Below are positions 30,601-40,400 of a stretch of DNA of 64,000 nucleotides, piece after piece. The DNA is from Closterium sp. NIES-65 (Eukaryota; Streptophyta; Zygnematophyceae; Desmidiales; Closteriaceae): positions 3,906,001 to 3,970,000 of the forward strand of contig CANXME010002486.1 of NCBI GenBank assembly GCA_948144175.1, in the 5' to 3' direction. Both the position numbers and the translations under genes were made by a program. Each line of letters starts with the position of its first letter. Within the stretch, counting starts at the first letter, position 1. The notes beneath the pieces are model-generated. The model was not told where the DNA came from and searched no databases. It saw nothing but the letters and a program-made list of their open reading frames with translations.

Positions 30601-32857
30601 GTGTAACGCGTGTAGTCGTCAACCACTAGCAGGAAGTAGCGCTCGCCGCCCTGTCCACGGACGCGGGCTGGGCCCCACACGTCCAGGTGGAGAGTCTGCA
30701 GTGGAGCCTCTGTCGGGGGGAATGAGGAGGAGTGAGGAGCGGCGCGCTGCCGCCCCTCGACACAACGAAGGCAGGGAGGGGCAGGGGAGGGTGGGAGGGG
30801 AAGTAGGGTCCTGGGAAGACCAGAGACAAGGTACCGGGAGTGCATGCCTCGAAGGCGCTGCACTGACGGGTGACCAAGGCGGTGGTGCCAGAGGACGGTC
30901 TGGTGCGACAGGGCGCGACACGAGCAGGGGGCCGACAGCTGACCTGACGCAAACGCAGACGCAGCTACTTGAGGGGACTCAGTGGTCAGTGTGTTCAGGC
31001 CCGACCCCGGCTGCCGAGTGAAGGTAGCCAGGTGGCGACTCGTCCGAGCACACGTGCAGTGGGTCACACGCTCATAGGAAGGGGTGAACTAGTGAACACC
31101 CCCGTCCTGGAGAGCAGAGCCCGCCACCAAGTTCGTAGAGAATGAGGGGAGGTAGAGACCCGACAGGGTGCTGGACGGGACCGCAGGACAAGGGAGGACA
31201 GTGGAGGAGGTTGCAAGGACCGGGCCCCCAGAGGGGTCAGCGAGGGAGACAGCAACAGGCCGAGCTAGCTGCTCAAGGACAGTGCAGTCACGAAAGAAGC
31301 AGCGGGAAGCACCTGAGTCCAGTGTGAAGGTGTGCAGTGCCATTAGTAGACGTAGTACTAGCAGGCGCAGACACACTAGCACCTGGAGCAGCTGACTCAC
31401 TAGCACCTAGAGCAGCAGCCTCACCAGGACCTAGGGCAGCAGACGCACTAGCACCTAGAGCGGCAGCCTCACTTGTCCCAATACCCGGGTCGGGCGGTAC
31501 ACGCAGGTAACAGTCACCCTCAACACTAACAGTCAATGCATACATGGCACCAAGGATAGCATCAAAATCAAGAGCAAAGATATCAATGTTCTTTTTCAGT
31601 AGATCAGCCCAGTGGGGCAGCTCAGAGGCGTCAGGAAACTGCTCGCGCCAGGCGTCGTGGAGACGAAAGAAGCAGCGCTGTGCCGTGTGGAACCTCCCAC
31701 AGGTGTGGCCAGTGCGGTCACCTGTACGGATGACGTACGGGCAGCTACCTCCACCTCCAGACCCCCCCACGCTGAGAGTACCACTCACGGAGCTGCTGGG
31801 GCGACGCGGTCTCGCTGGGACGCTGCTGCTGCTGCCTCTGGCCACCACCAAACCCCCCACGCTACACCGCTCCACCGCGCCCGCCACCAGCTCCACTGCC
31901 GCCACCACTGCCACCACCACCCCCGCCACCCCCACTACCGCCGCCGCCACCACCCCCGGCTCCGCCACTGACCCCCCCACCACCAGCACCACTCCCACCA
32001 CCACCACCACCCCCGCCCCCTCCACCCCCTCCACCACCGCCCCCCCCGCCGCCGCCTCCGCCACCCTTGCCCCCCCTTCCCCTGCCGCCCATGTGCCTCC
32101 CACTAGGAGCAGACGCAGCCCCGACCCCCTCAGCACTGAGGTAGTCGACAGCAGCAGCAGATGGAATGGAGGGGAGAAGGGGGGAGGGGGAACATCCCTC
32201 AAAGAAGGGAGTGCGAGGGTCGCCACGAGAGGCACCTACAGCTACAATACTGGTCTCAACTGCAAGGATTTCCTTCTCGAGCAGGTTGACAGTGAGGTCG
32301 GTGCGGGAGAGGGCGAGAAAGTGGTCCCTGACAGCGCGAAGAGAGTCAGGGAGGCGAGTGACTAGGTGGTAGAGTGTGAGGTACATTGGGGGAGGGTTCT
32401 TGGCTAGGAAATCGGGGGGAAGCGCGGCACGGTAGAGGAGATCACTAGTACGGAGGTGAGTGATGAGGTCAGCTACAGTGGCAAAGGCGGACAGATCGGG
32501 GAAGAGATACGGCAGCGAGAGACGGCCTATCGCAGCAGTAGCAGGGGAGGAGTAGCGCGCAACTACAGCGTCGTACAACTCCTGAGCGGTCTTATGCTGG
32601 CCAAAATGCTCGCGCTCATCTAACGGCAAGTGGCTGCGAGCGGCTAGGCGAGCGTGAGCGTCACGCGTCTGCCACTGTGAGCAAGCCGTACTGTCAGCAG
32701 TAGCAGCAGGTGCGGGAGCGGCGCCGGACGTGTGGTCAAACAGGGAAACATTGTCCTTGGTAGTGATTTGGAGGAACAGGTGCAGGTCATCGAGCCAAAC
32801 GTCAAACTTAATCGGCCGGCCCTCAGCGTCAAAAGTGAGAACGGTAGGACTGGCCAT
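27621..32857 (-). pseudogene. RLC-5 Gag-Pol polyprotein remnant
   Basis: ATG at 32857 starts MASPTVLTFDAEGRPIKF. Gag capsid region (LYDAVVARYSSPATAAIG), Gly-rich tail to about 31865, then a frameshift. Variant zinc finger CPYVIRTG...C...H...C near 31680-31755 with RLHDAW after it. Protease DSGASRCFFRD (near 31300), a stop after QDGGVH near 31090. Integrase 31067-29900 has LWHHRLGHPS, CLRCVEG, Asp of LDVWGP, Asp of HSDRGGEF and Glu of NGVAERP: full triad. The Gly/Ala/Glu/Thr repeat linker (29880-29190) then jumps straight to TDVLEDRQEE; about 200 linker residues present in RLC-3 are missing. RT (29129-28806 and 28809-27900) has a frameshift near 28830 and an intact YVDD near 28480-28490. RNase H stops at RANI, where the deletion joins the LTR. 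Confidence 0.9.
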
Positions 32858-33421
32858 AGTGGCAATAGCAGCAGTAGGAACAGTAGCAGCAGTAGCAGTA
32901 GTAGCAGTAGCAGTAACAGGAGCAGCAGGTGCTGCAGGTGGTGCACAGAAGGGCGGCGCGGCTCGGTCAGGGCGGAGCGACTCGGGCAAGACGCCGCGGC
33001 GCGGCTCGGGCAGGGAGGGTGGACCGGCGCGCGGTCTGCAGCTGTGCGAGGCGGCGGCCTACGTGCGGGCAGCAGCCTTTGTGAGGGCGGCGGCCTACGT
33101 GCGGGCAGCGGCCTACGTACGGGCGGCGGCCTACGAGTGCGAGGCGGCGGCGCGCGCCGGTCGACGGGCTGCTCGCGGGCTGTGCTAGGGGCCGCGCGAG
33201 GCCAGAGCGGGCCGCGCGCGGGCGGCGTCGACTGCGCGGGTGGCTAGGGGGTTGCGCGCGGGCGGCTAGCGGGCTACGCGCTCGAAAAACGGGCCGCGCG
33301 CTGGCGGCTAACGGGCTGCGCACAGGCAGCGTGAGAGGGAGGGCGCGCGAGGGCGCACTAGTAAAGAGGCGCACGAGGGCGCGAGTAAGGTAGGGCCGGT
33401 GGGCCCTTAGGAACAAGCGGT
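32858..33421 (-). other. RLC-5 GC-rich leader
   Basis: Holds repeats of 'gcctacgtgcgggcagcgg' (about 33050-33140) and 'gggctgcgcgcgggcggctag' (33180-33330), plus a cag/tag triplet run (32865-32945). No gene. The organisation matches the repetitive leaders of RLC-3, RLC-4 and RLC-7 but with a different unit. Confidence 0.7.
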
Positions 33422-33452
33422 CCTAGGTTCCTAACCTAGGCTCGTAATACCA
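33422..33452 (-). promoter_or_regulatory. RLC-5 non-canonical primer site and post-PBS hairpin
   Basis: Minus TGGTATTACGAGCC (33452-33439) abuts the 5' LTR, identical to the RLC-3 variant. A perfect 8-bp stem CCTAGGTT/AACCTAGG with a three-base loop occupies 33422-33440. Confidence 0.85.
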
Positions 33453-33579
33453 TGTCAGAATGATTGAAGTGATTGAACTAACAACATTGGGAGTACAAGT
33501 AGGAAAACCTAGAATGTTGTACACCCTAAGGCTAAACCCACTATAGCCTATAGAATATTAACATATATAATGTTTGACA
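33453..33579 (-). repeat. 5' LTR of RLC-5
   Basis: 127 bp; on minus TGTCAAACATTATATATG...CATTCTGACA. CGACA follows (33580-33584). Confidence 0.95.
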
Positions 33580-34874
33580 CGACAGCCGGTTTCTTATCGT
33601 GTTTCGCCTCGACAACAGCTACGGACATCCTTTGCGTTCGTACCCCTCGACGTACCTGCATTTCAGCAAGATCATCAACAGGATGGAGATTGATTGGGAG
33701 TGAGAGACGCAACAAACTATCAGGCTCAGATGTTGAAACTCTTGAAGTTTGAAACTTCGAAGCCTTTCGACAAAAATTACCAAAAAAATATTATCATAGA
33801 GCTTCGAGTTTGACTTCATGATGGGAGCACCATAGATCTGGGAATACTTCACTTGAGAGCTCGATTTCTAGTTAACGGTGCCTCAGAACAGCAACGTGAT
33901 TTGAGTTTCAAGTCTATGATGGCGCTTACAATTCTTCTTCGAAACCTGACACCAACGAAACAACATGGCATCAGATCATACATGGAGTTTGGAAACTCAG
34001 CAAGGTTGGCAGCATCTCAAGCAGCTTTATGAGGCAACAAAAAGTGTCGCACAAAGCAGACTCATGTCGCAGCTCACCAACGTACAGATGAAACCAAGAA
34101 AAAAAACACTAAAGTATATCACCAGGTGCAAAGAATTACGAGACCAGTTTGTGCGAAACAGATGCAACTCTCTTGAATCCATGTTCATCACAGTTGTCAT
34201 CGCTGGACTTAGTCCTCTATGGCAGCATACATGCTCGCTTCTTCAAGCTCAAAGGAACATCTCCGAGATGCACCTCTGTGCAACTCTCCTCATTGAGCAG
34301 TAGAACATGGATCTATTTGACAGTAAAATCAACAAGAGGGTTAATCAGTTTGCTTTAAAAACCCACAGCCAAGCGGAGCTTTAGAGGCAGCAACATCAGA
34401 AGCATTTCCAGCAATTGCAGCAACAACAGAAGTAGAAACAACAGTCGTGACACCAGCAGCAGCAATACTACGTACAGCCGTTTTGTCCTAACTGTAAAAT
34501 TTATGGGCACTCCCATGATCACTTCCCACAACGTCAGCAGTCAACACCCCAGCGTACAGTTGCTGCTCCACCACAGGTTGCTGCCGCCACTACCTCAGCT
34601 GCATAAGCTAAAACCCAAACTACATCAGCATCAAAGAATGGAAGGAACAAAAAAGCGTGGATGACAAGAACAAATTCTTGTGTTCTAAAATCACCACTCA
34701 CCTTTTCACCAAATGACATCTCGGATCCAATTTCAGCAACTCTTCAAATCAATCCTCAATACGCCAACGTCGCTCAATACGCCAGCATCGCAGCCAGCAC
34801 TGAAGCCCTACAAGGACCCCAACCAACAGTTCCAGGAACTGCAGCTACCGCCACCCCCACCTGTTCTCATATAG
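33580..34874 (+). pseudogene. RLC-6: decayed copia Gag remnant
   Basis: Plus-strand copia Gag in broken frames. Early part near 33730-33960 (LLKFETSKPFDKN, ALTILLRNL). The clearest part, 33965-34303, reads WQHLKQLYEATKSVAQSRL, then KYITRCKELRDQFV and VIAGLSPLW, the order seen in UBN2-type Gag. After a Gln-rich stretch there is a damaged zinc knuckle CPNCKIYGHSHDHF (last Cys lost) at about 34485-34530. Beyond it is Ala/Thr/Gln-rich sequence with no recognisable protease. It is AT-richer than its neighbours and has many stops. No LTRs can be assigned. Confidence 0.75.
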
Positions 34875-35087
34875 GATGAACCTGAGTATGAAGTAGAGCG
34901 CGTTCTCACTCATTGGCGCCACGGCGGCAAGACCCTCGAGTTCCTAATACGCTGGAAGGGATATGACCCCACTGAGGACAGTTGGGTTGCAGAAGCTGAT
35001 ATGGGCAACGCACGCCGTGCTCTCAAGGACTATCTTGTCCAGCAGTGTGTATCTCACGCCACCCAGGTTTGTGGGGGGGACTTGTGA
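34875..35087 (+). pseudogene. RLG-2: Ty3/gypsy chromodomain tail
   Basis: An open frame from GAT 34875 to TGA 35085-35087 encodes a chromodomain: YEVERVLTHWRHGGKTLEF, LIRWKGYDPTEDSWV, ADMGNARRALKDYL. The aromatic-cage-type residues (Tyr near the start, Trp of RWKG, Trp of EDSWV) are present. In chromoviruses this domain ends integrase and binds modified histones to direct insertion. Only this last piece of pol remains; a TAG stands just upstream (34872-34874), where the copia-like RLC-6 sequence meets it. It is followed by a 3' untranslated region and the LTR-like duplication at 35221. Confidence 0.88.
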
Positions 35088-35220
35088 GTACGATGGCATA
35101 TGCTGGCTTTGCTAGCTTGCCTGAACTTTATTATGCTATTACCAGCTTAGAATTAGTTTATCATGCATAGATATGCTTGATTTCCTAGGTTATGTGCATT
35201 GTTATATTTTATTATAGTTA

Positions 35221-36084
35221 TAGCACCGAACCAGGTTATGTGTACCGAACTCAAGCCTATTCAATTTTCACCGAATTGCTTTTTACCGAGTTTGGGAAGG
35301 TTCTGCTCAAGACGATTCGCGACCCTCAGAACATTCGCGTAACACCTGGGTTACCTGCCTTATGTTGAGCCTATATATAGCCTCGTGTTGTACCCAAGTG
35401 AATCATTCAATTCAAACCCACTTTTCTGAGCTCGATCCTAGATCCTCACACATTCAATCCCAGCGGGTAAATTTAATGCCAGCCTGGGAATTCAATTTCG
35501 AAGTCACCAGGCTGGAAGTCGGTGCATGCCTACTGGGCCAAGTGGGACCCAGCTAGAATATTGGAGCCTTCACGGGCAGCTCAGCTGACTTGCTTGGTGC
35601 ATAGGCGCTTGCTTTTGGAGAAAACAACCTAGGCAGGGGTGGGAATAGATGTAGCACCGAACCAGGTTACGTGTACCGAACTCAAGCCTATTCAATTTTC
35701 ACCGAATTGCTTTTTACCGAGTTTGGGAAGGTTCTCTTCAAGACAATTCGCGACCCTCAGAACATTCGCGTAACACCTGGGTTACCTGCCTTATGTAGAG
35801 CCTATATATAGCCTCGTGTTGTACCCAAGTGAATCATTCAATTCAAACCCACTTTTCTGAGCTCGATCCTAGATCCTCACACATTCAATCCCAACGGGTA
35901 AATTTAATGCCAGCCTGGGAATTCAATTTCGAAGTCACCAGGCTGGAAGTCGGTGCATGCCTACTGGGCCAAGTGGGACCCAGCTAGAATATTGTAGCCT
36001 TCACGAGCAGCTCAGCTGACTTGCTTGGTGCATAGGCGCTTGCTTTTGGAGAAAGCAACCTAGGCAGGGGTGGGAAGAGATGTA
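35221..36084 (+). repeat. 431-bp tandem duplication, LTR-like, two copies
   Basis: Unit 1 35221-35651, unit 2 35652-36084, about 11 differences by eye (roughly 97% identical). Each unit starts TAGCACCGAACCAGG and contains a TATA-like CCTATATATAGCC followed by GTTGTACCCAAGTGAATC and a C/T-rich stretch, as expected of an LTR promoter and transcript start. Units meet at a shared ATGTAG. The first follows the chromodomain tail; the second precedes the leader of RLG-3, so they may be the 3' and 5' LTR regions of adjacent gypsy copies or a local duplication of one. Confidence 0.75.
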
Positions 36085-36181
36085 GGCAGGAGCAACACTC
36101 AGGCTTCTTGCTTTTTCCTCATATGTTTCTCTTTTTACTCCAACTTGTTTTCCAAATTCGAAGGGAATTAGCAGTAGGAGA
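36085..36181 (+). other. Putative RLG-3 leader, first piece
   Basis: AT-rich, non-coding. It is continuous with 43022-43151 once RLC-7 is removed (target duplication GGAGA at 36177-36181 and 43017-43021), and then with 49056 once RLC-8 is removed. No gene seen. Confidence 0.55.
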
Positions 36182-36312
36182 TGTCAAAATTATATGACAT
36201 AGTCTGTGTAGGCTGTAGTGGGGTAGACAATATGGGGTACAACACTTTCGGGTTTCCTACTTGTACTCCTCCTGCTGCTCAATGCAATCATTCCTCGTTC
36301 TAACTTTTAACA
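36182..36312 (+). repeat. 5' LTR of RLC-7
   Basis: 131 bp, TGTCAAAATTATATGAC...CTTTTAACA. GGAGA precedes it (36177-36181). About six differences from the 3' LTR by eye. Confidence 0.95.
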
Positions 36313-36342
36313 TGTTTTCATAGCAGGTTCCCTAGTGGGAAC
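36313..36342 (+). promoter_or_regulatory. RLC-7 degenerate primer site and post-PBS hairpin
   Basis: TGTTTTCATAGC after the LTR matches the usual TGGTATCAGAGC at 9 of 12 positions. A 6-bp stem GTTCCC/GGGAAC with loop TAGT follows at 36327-36342. Confidence 0.7.
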
Positions 36343-36390
36343 GTTTTTTTTCAGGCCCACCACGAACTTTTTTTTATCTGCCCTGTTCAC

Positions 36391-36540
36391 GCCCTTGAGC
36401 GCCTGCCCTGCCCGCGCCCTTGAGCGCCTACCCTACCCGCGCCCTCGAGCGCCTGCCCTGCCCGCGCCCTCGAGCGCCTGCCCTGCCCGCGCCCTTGAGC
36501 GCCTGCCCTACCCGCGCCCTCGAGCGCCTGCCCGTTGCCC
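36391..36540 (+). repeat. Six tandem 25-bp repeats in the RLC-7 leader
   Basis: Unit 'gccctygagcgcctgccctg' plus 'cccgc', six consecutive copies with T/C and G/A variants, the last one diverging at its end. The unit length is not a multiple of three, so each copy shifts the reading frame and all frames stay open. Confidence 0.88.
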
Positions 36541-37430
36541 TGCCCTGCAGGCCGTGCGCGGGCCTGCCCTGCACTCGCGACGCTGCCCTTGGACCCCATG
36601 GCGTCGCCCCTGGACCCCGCGACGCCGTCAATGGACCTCGTGACGCCCCTGAGGGACCCGGGCGTTGCCCCTGTTTGTCGCGACGCCCTTGCGGGACCCG
36701 CGCGGCGCAGCTCCTGCTCGTTGCGACGAACCTGTGGGACCCGCGCGGCGTCGCCGCTGCTTGTCGCGGCGCCCCCTGGGCGCCGTACCTGCTTGTCGCG
36801 GCGCCCCCTGCCGCAGTCGCGGCCCCGCCTTGCCGCAGTCGCGGCACCACCCTGCAGCAGCTGCCGCGGAGCCCCCCCCCCCACCCTGCCGCTGTCGCGG
36901 CCCCACCCTGCAGCAGCTGTCGCGGAGCTCCCCTGCCGCTGTCGCGGCCCCGCCTTGCAGCAGCTGTCGGGGCCCCGCCTTGCCGCTGTCGCGGCCCCTC
37001 CCTGCCGCTGTTGCGGCCCTGCCCTGCCGCCGACTCGGCCCTGCCTTGCAGCCGCTATCGCGGCCCCGCCGTTGCCGCCGTCGCGCGCCTACTCTGCCGC
37101 TCGGCGAGCGCCTGCCCTACCCGCCACCGGTGGCACCTGCCCTACCAGCCACCGTTGGCACCTGCCCTACCTGCCCCTGGTGAGCACCTTCCCTACCCGC
37201 GCTTCCCGCGCGCCTGCCTTACTAGCTCGCTGCCGCGCCAGCGTGCCTGCCTACCTGCTGCGCCTGCCTACCAGCCCAGCCGCGCCGCCTAGCTGAGCTG
37301 CGCCGCTCAGCCGAGCCGAGCCGCCCAGCCGAGCCGCGTCGCGCTGCCGGGCTGTGCCGCCCTGCTCTACTGAGCCGCACTGCCCTGCTCGCACTGCTAC
37401 TGCTGAGACTACTGTTCCTACTGCTACTGC
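36541..37430 (+). other. RLC-7 GC-rich leader
   Basis: Low-complexity sequence dominated by 'ctgccgctgtcgcggccc' and 'gcgacgcc' motifs, then 'gccgagccg' and a ctgctac run just before Gag-like sequence. Long ORFs on both strands here reflect composition, not genes. Sister elements encode the Gag capsid in the corresponding place. Confidence 0.65.
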
Positions 37431-40400
37431 TGCTACTACTGCTACTGCTGCTACTGGCGGTGGCCAGATGCAGCTCCAGCGACGTCCGCGTGAGTCCCTC
37501 CAGCCCCAGCAACTTCGTGAGTGGTACGCTAGTTGGGGTTGTAGCGGTGGCAGTCATGGCAGTCGCCCTGGAGCTAGTCAGTTGCAAGCTTCTGGCAGTG
37601 GCCAGATGCAGCTGCAGCGGCGTCCGCGCGAGACACTCACGCCCCAGCAGCTTCGTGAGTGGTACGCTCAGAGTAGAGGGTCTCGGAGTACCGTTCGTTG
37701 CCCGTACGTCATTCGCACAGGTGATCGGTCTGGTCAGGCATGCGAGACAATTGGTCACCCACAGTTCCGCTGCTTCGCCCGTCTGAGTGACGCCTGGCGT
37801 ACCAAGTTTGGTGACGAGGCTGAGCTCTCCACCTGGCTAGAGCTACTTAGGCAGAGGGTCGATATCTTTGCTCTTCACTATGATGCTATCCTCACTGCCA
37901 TGTATGCATTGCCTACTAGTGCTGAAGGTTCCCGCTCCCTGTACGTACCACCTGACCTAGGTATAGAGTCTACTGCTCTAGGTGCTGGTGATGCTGCTGC
38001 TCTAGGTGCTAGTGCGTCTCCTGCACTAGGTGCTGGTGAGGCTGCTGCTCTAGGTGCTAGTGAGTCTACTTTTCCAGGTGCTGGTGAGTCTGCTCTCCTT
38101 GGTACTGCGCCTGCTAAGGCTTCCACACCTTCACACTTGACTCAGGTGCTTCCCGCTCCTTCTTTCGCGACAGCACCACACTCACGCCGCTCAGTCGGCC
38201 GCTTGCAGTCTCCTTGGCAGACCCCTCTGGGGGCCCAGTCCTTGCGCACTCCTCCACGGTCCTGCCGTGTCCGGCAGTCCCGTCTGGCTCACTGTCAGGT
38301 CTTCACCTACCCTCGTTCTCTACGAACTTGGTGAGTGGAGCTGACCTCCAGGACCAGTGGGTTGACCAGTTCACTCCTGGAGGTCAGCGCGTGACCCACT
38401 GTACGTGCTCCCAGATGGGCCGGCACCTGGCCACGTTTACCTGTGCGCCTGGCTTGAGTCTGTACACACTGACTACTGCGCCCCCTCAGGTCGCTGCGTT
38501 TGCGTCTACGTCAGGTCAGCTAGTGGCCCCCTGCTCGTGTCGCGCTTTGTCGCACCAGACCGTCCTTTGGCACCACCGTCTTGGTCACCCCTCAGTGCAG
38601 CATCTTCGTAGCATGCATTGCCGTGTTCTTGTATCTGGTCTTCCCAGGATTCTCCCTCCCCTCCCTCCCTCACCTGCTCCTCCCTATTTTCCCTGTGTTG
38701 AGGGGCGGCAACTCGCCACTCCTCACTCTCCTCGTTTCCCCCGACAACTGCTCCCCTGCAGACCCTGCACATGGATGTGTGGGGCCCAGCCCGCGTCCGT
38801 GGACAGGACCGCGAGCGGTACTTCCTGCTGGTTGTTGACGACTACTCACGTTACACCACGGTCTTCCCCTTGCGCACTAAGGGTGAGGTTCCTGATGTTT
38901 TGATCCCTTGGATCCGCGCTGCTTTTCTCCAGCTCCGCGAGCGGTTTGGGACGGATTTTCCCGTCCTGCGTCTGCACTCTGACAGAGGTGGAGAGTTTTC
39001 CTCCGACCTTCTGCAGAGCTTTTTTCGTGGGGAGGGCAGTTGCTAGATGTTCACGCTTTTGACCTCTCCGCAGTAGAATGGGGTTGCTGAGCGCTGCCTT
39101 GGCTTGGTCATGGAGGTCGCTCGTACCTCCATGGTCCATGCGGCTGCCCCCCATTTTCTGTGGCCATTTGCGGTCCGCTACGCAGCGCATCAGCTCAACC
39201 TCTAGCCTCGTGTCTCCTTGCCGGAGACCTCGCCCAGACTGCGGTGGACGGGGAAGGTTGGGATGCGTCGGCGTTCCGGGTCTGGGGTTCTCGTACCTTT
39301 GTCCGCGATACCACCGCGGACAAGCTCTCCGCCTGTGCTATTCCCCAAGTCTTCCTTGGCTTTGTCCCTGACGCGCCTGGCTGGCAGTTTTACCACCCCA
39401 CCTCGCGCCGAGTCCTGCCCTTTCAGGACGTCACGTTCGACAAGTCAGTTCCCTTTTACCGTCTCTTACCCTATCGCACTGCCCCTCTCCCCCCCCCCCC
39501 CCGCTCTTCCTTGCACCAGGTCCTCCCCAGGTAGACCCCCTCCCCGCTCAGGGTCCTGCTCCCTCAGGTGTGTCTCAGGTAGACGCTGTCGAGCCTGTCA
39601 AGGTAGCGGTTGACTCTGGTGCTGCTCCTGGGGGTGCTGAGCCTGAGGGTGCGAAGCCTGGGGGTTCGGAGCCTGGGGGTGCTGAGCCTGAGCGTGTGGA
39701 GCCTGGGGGTGCTGAGTCTGAGCGTGTGGAGTCTGGGGGTGGTGAGACTGGGGGTGCTAAGTTTGCTGGAGTTCCTGCAGGGGCCTTGTCTCGGCGAGTG
39801 CCTCTCTCTCCACCGCAGCTACGCGAGTGGTTTGCTTGCCGCTGGAGACTCCAGCGAGGTGCTGCTGGAGCTGGAGCTGCTGAAGGTTCTGCTGGTGCTG
39901 GAGCTGCTGGAGGAGCTGGAGCTGGAGGTGCTGCCAGAGCTGGAGTTGCTGGAGGTACTGCTGGTGCTGGTGCTGCTGGAGGTGCTGGAGCCGCTGGTCC
40001 CGGAGGTGCTCGTACTGGCGGTAGTGGAGCTGCTGCGACTGGTGGTGCTCCCGGAGTTGGAGCTGGCGGCGCTGGTGTTGTTGCTTTTGGAGGTGCACGT
40101 GGAGCTGGAGCTGCTGGAGCTGGAGGTGCTGCCGGAGCTGGAGCTGCTGGAGGTACTGCTAGTGCTGGTGCTGCTGGAGGTGCTGGAGCCGCTGGTCCCG
40201 GAGGTGCTCGTCCTAGTGGTACTGGAGTTGCTGCGACTGGTGGTGCTCTCGGAGTTGGGGCTGGAAGCGCTAGTGCTGTTGCTTCTGGACATGCTACTGG
40301 AGCTGGAGCTGCTGGAGGCGCTCGAGCTGGTGGTGCTGCGGAAGTTGAAGCTGCATATCTTGGAGCTGGGGGTACTGGTACTGTCTCTGCTGGTTCTGGA

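Larger units (their letters stand above)
27499..33579 (-). mobile_element. RLC-5: short-LTR copia element with two internal deletions
   Basis: Minus-strand element, 6.1 kb, with a full 5' LTR (33453-33579) and an end-truncated 3' LTR (27499-27620), flanked by the perfect duplication CGACA (27494-27498, 33580-33584). Gag, protease, integrase, RT and most of RNase H are recognisable but frameshifted. The end of RNase H, the 3' untranslated region, the polypurine tract and the first LTR bases have been deleted as one block. Confidence 0.93.

Noticed and set aside
36391..36540. CRISPR-like array
   Set aside because: Direct tandem repeats without spacers, in a eukaryotic retroelement leader.
36420..37296. 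ORFs of 170-290 codons on both strands in the RLC-7 leader
   Set aside because: Low-complexity GC repeats keep all frames open; the unit length of 25 bp shifts frames, and no family is recognisable.
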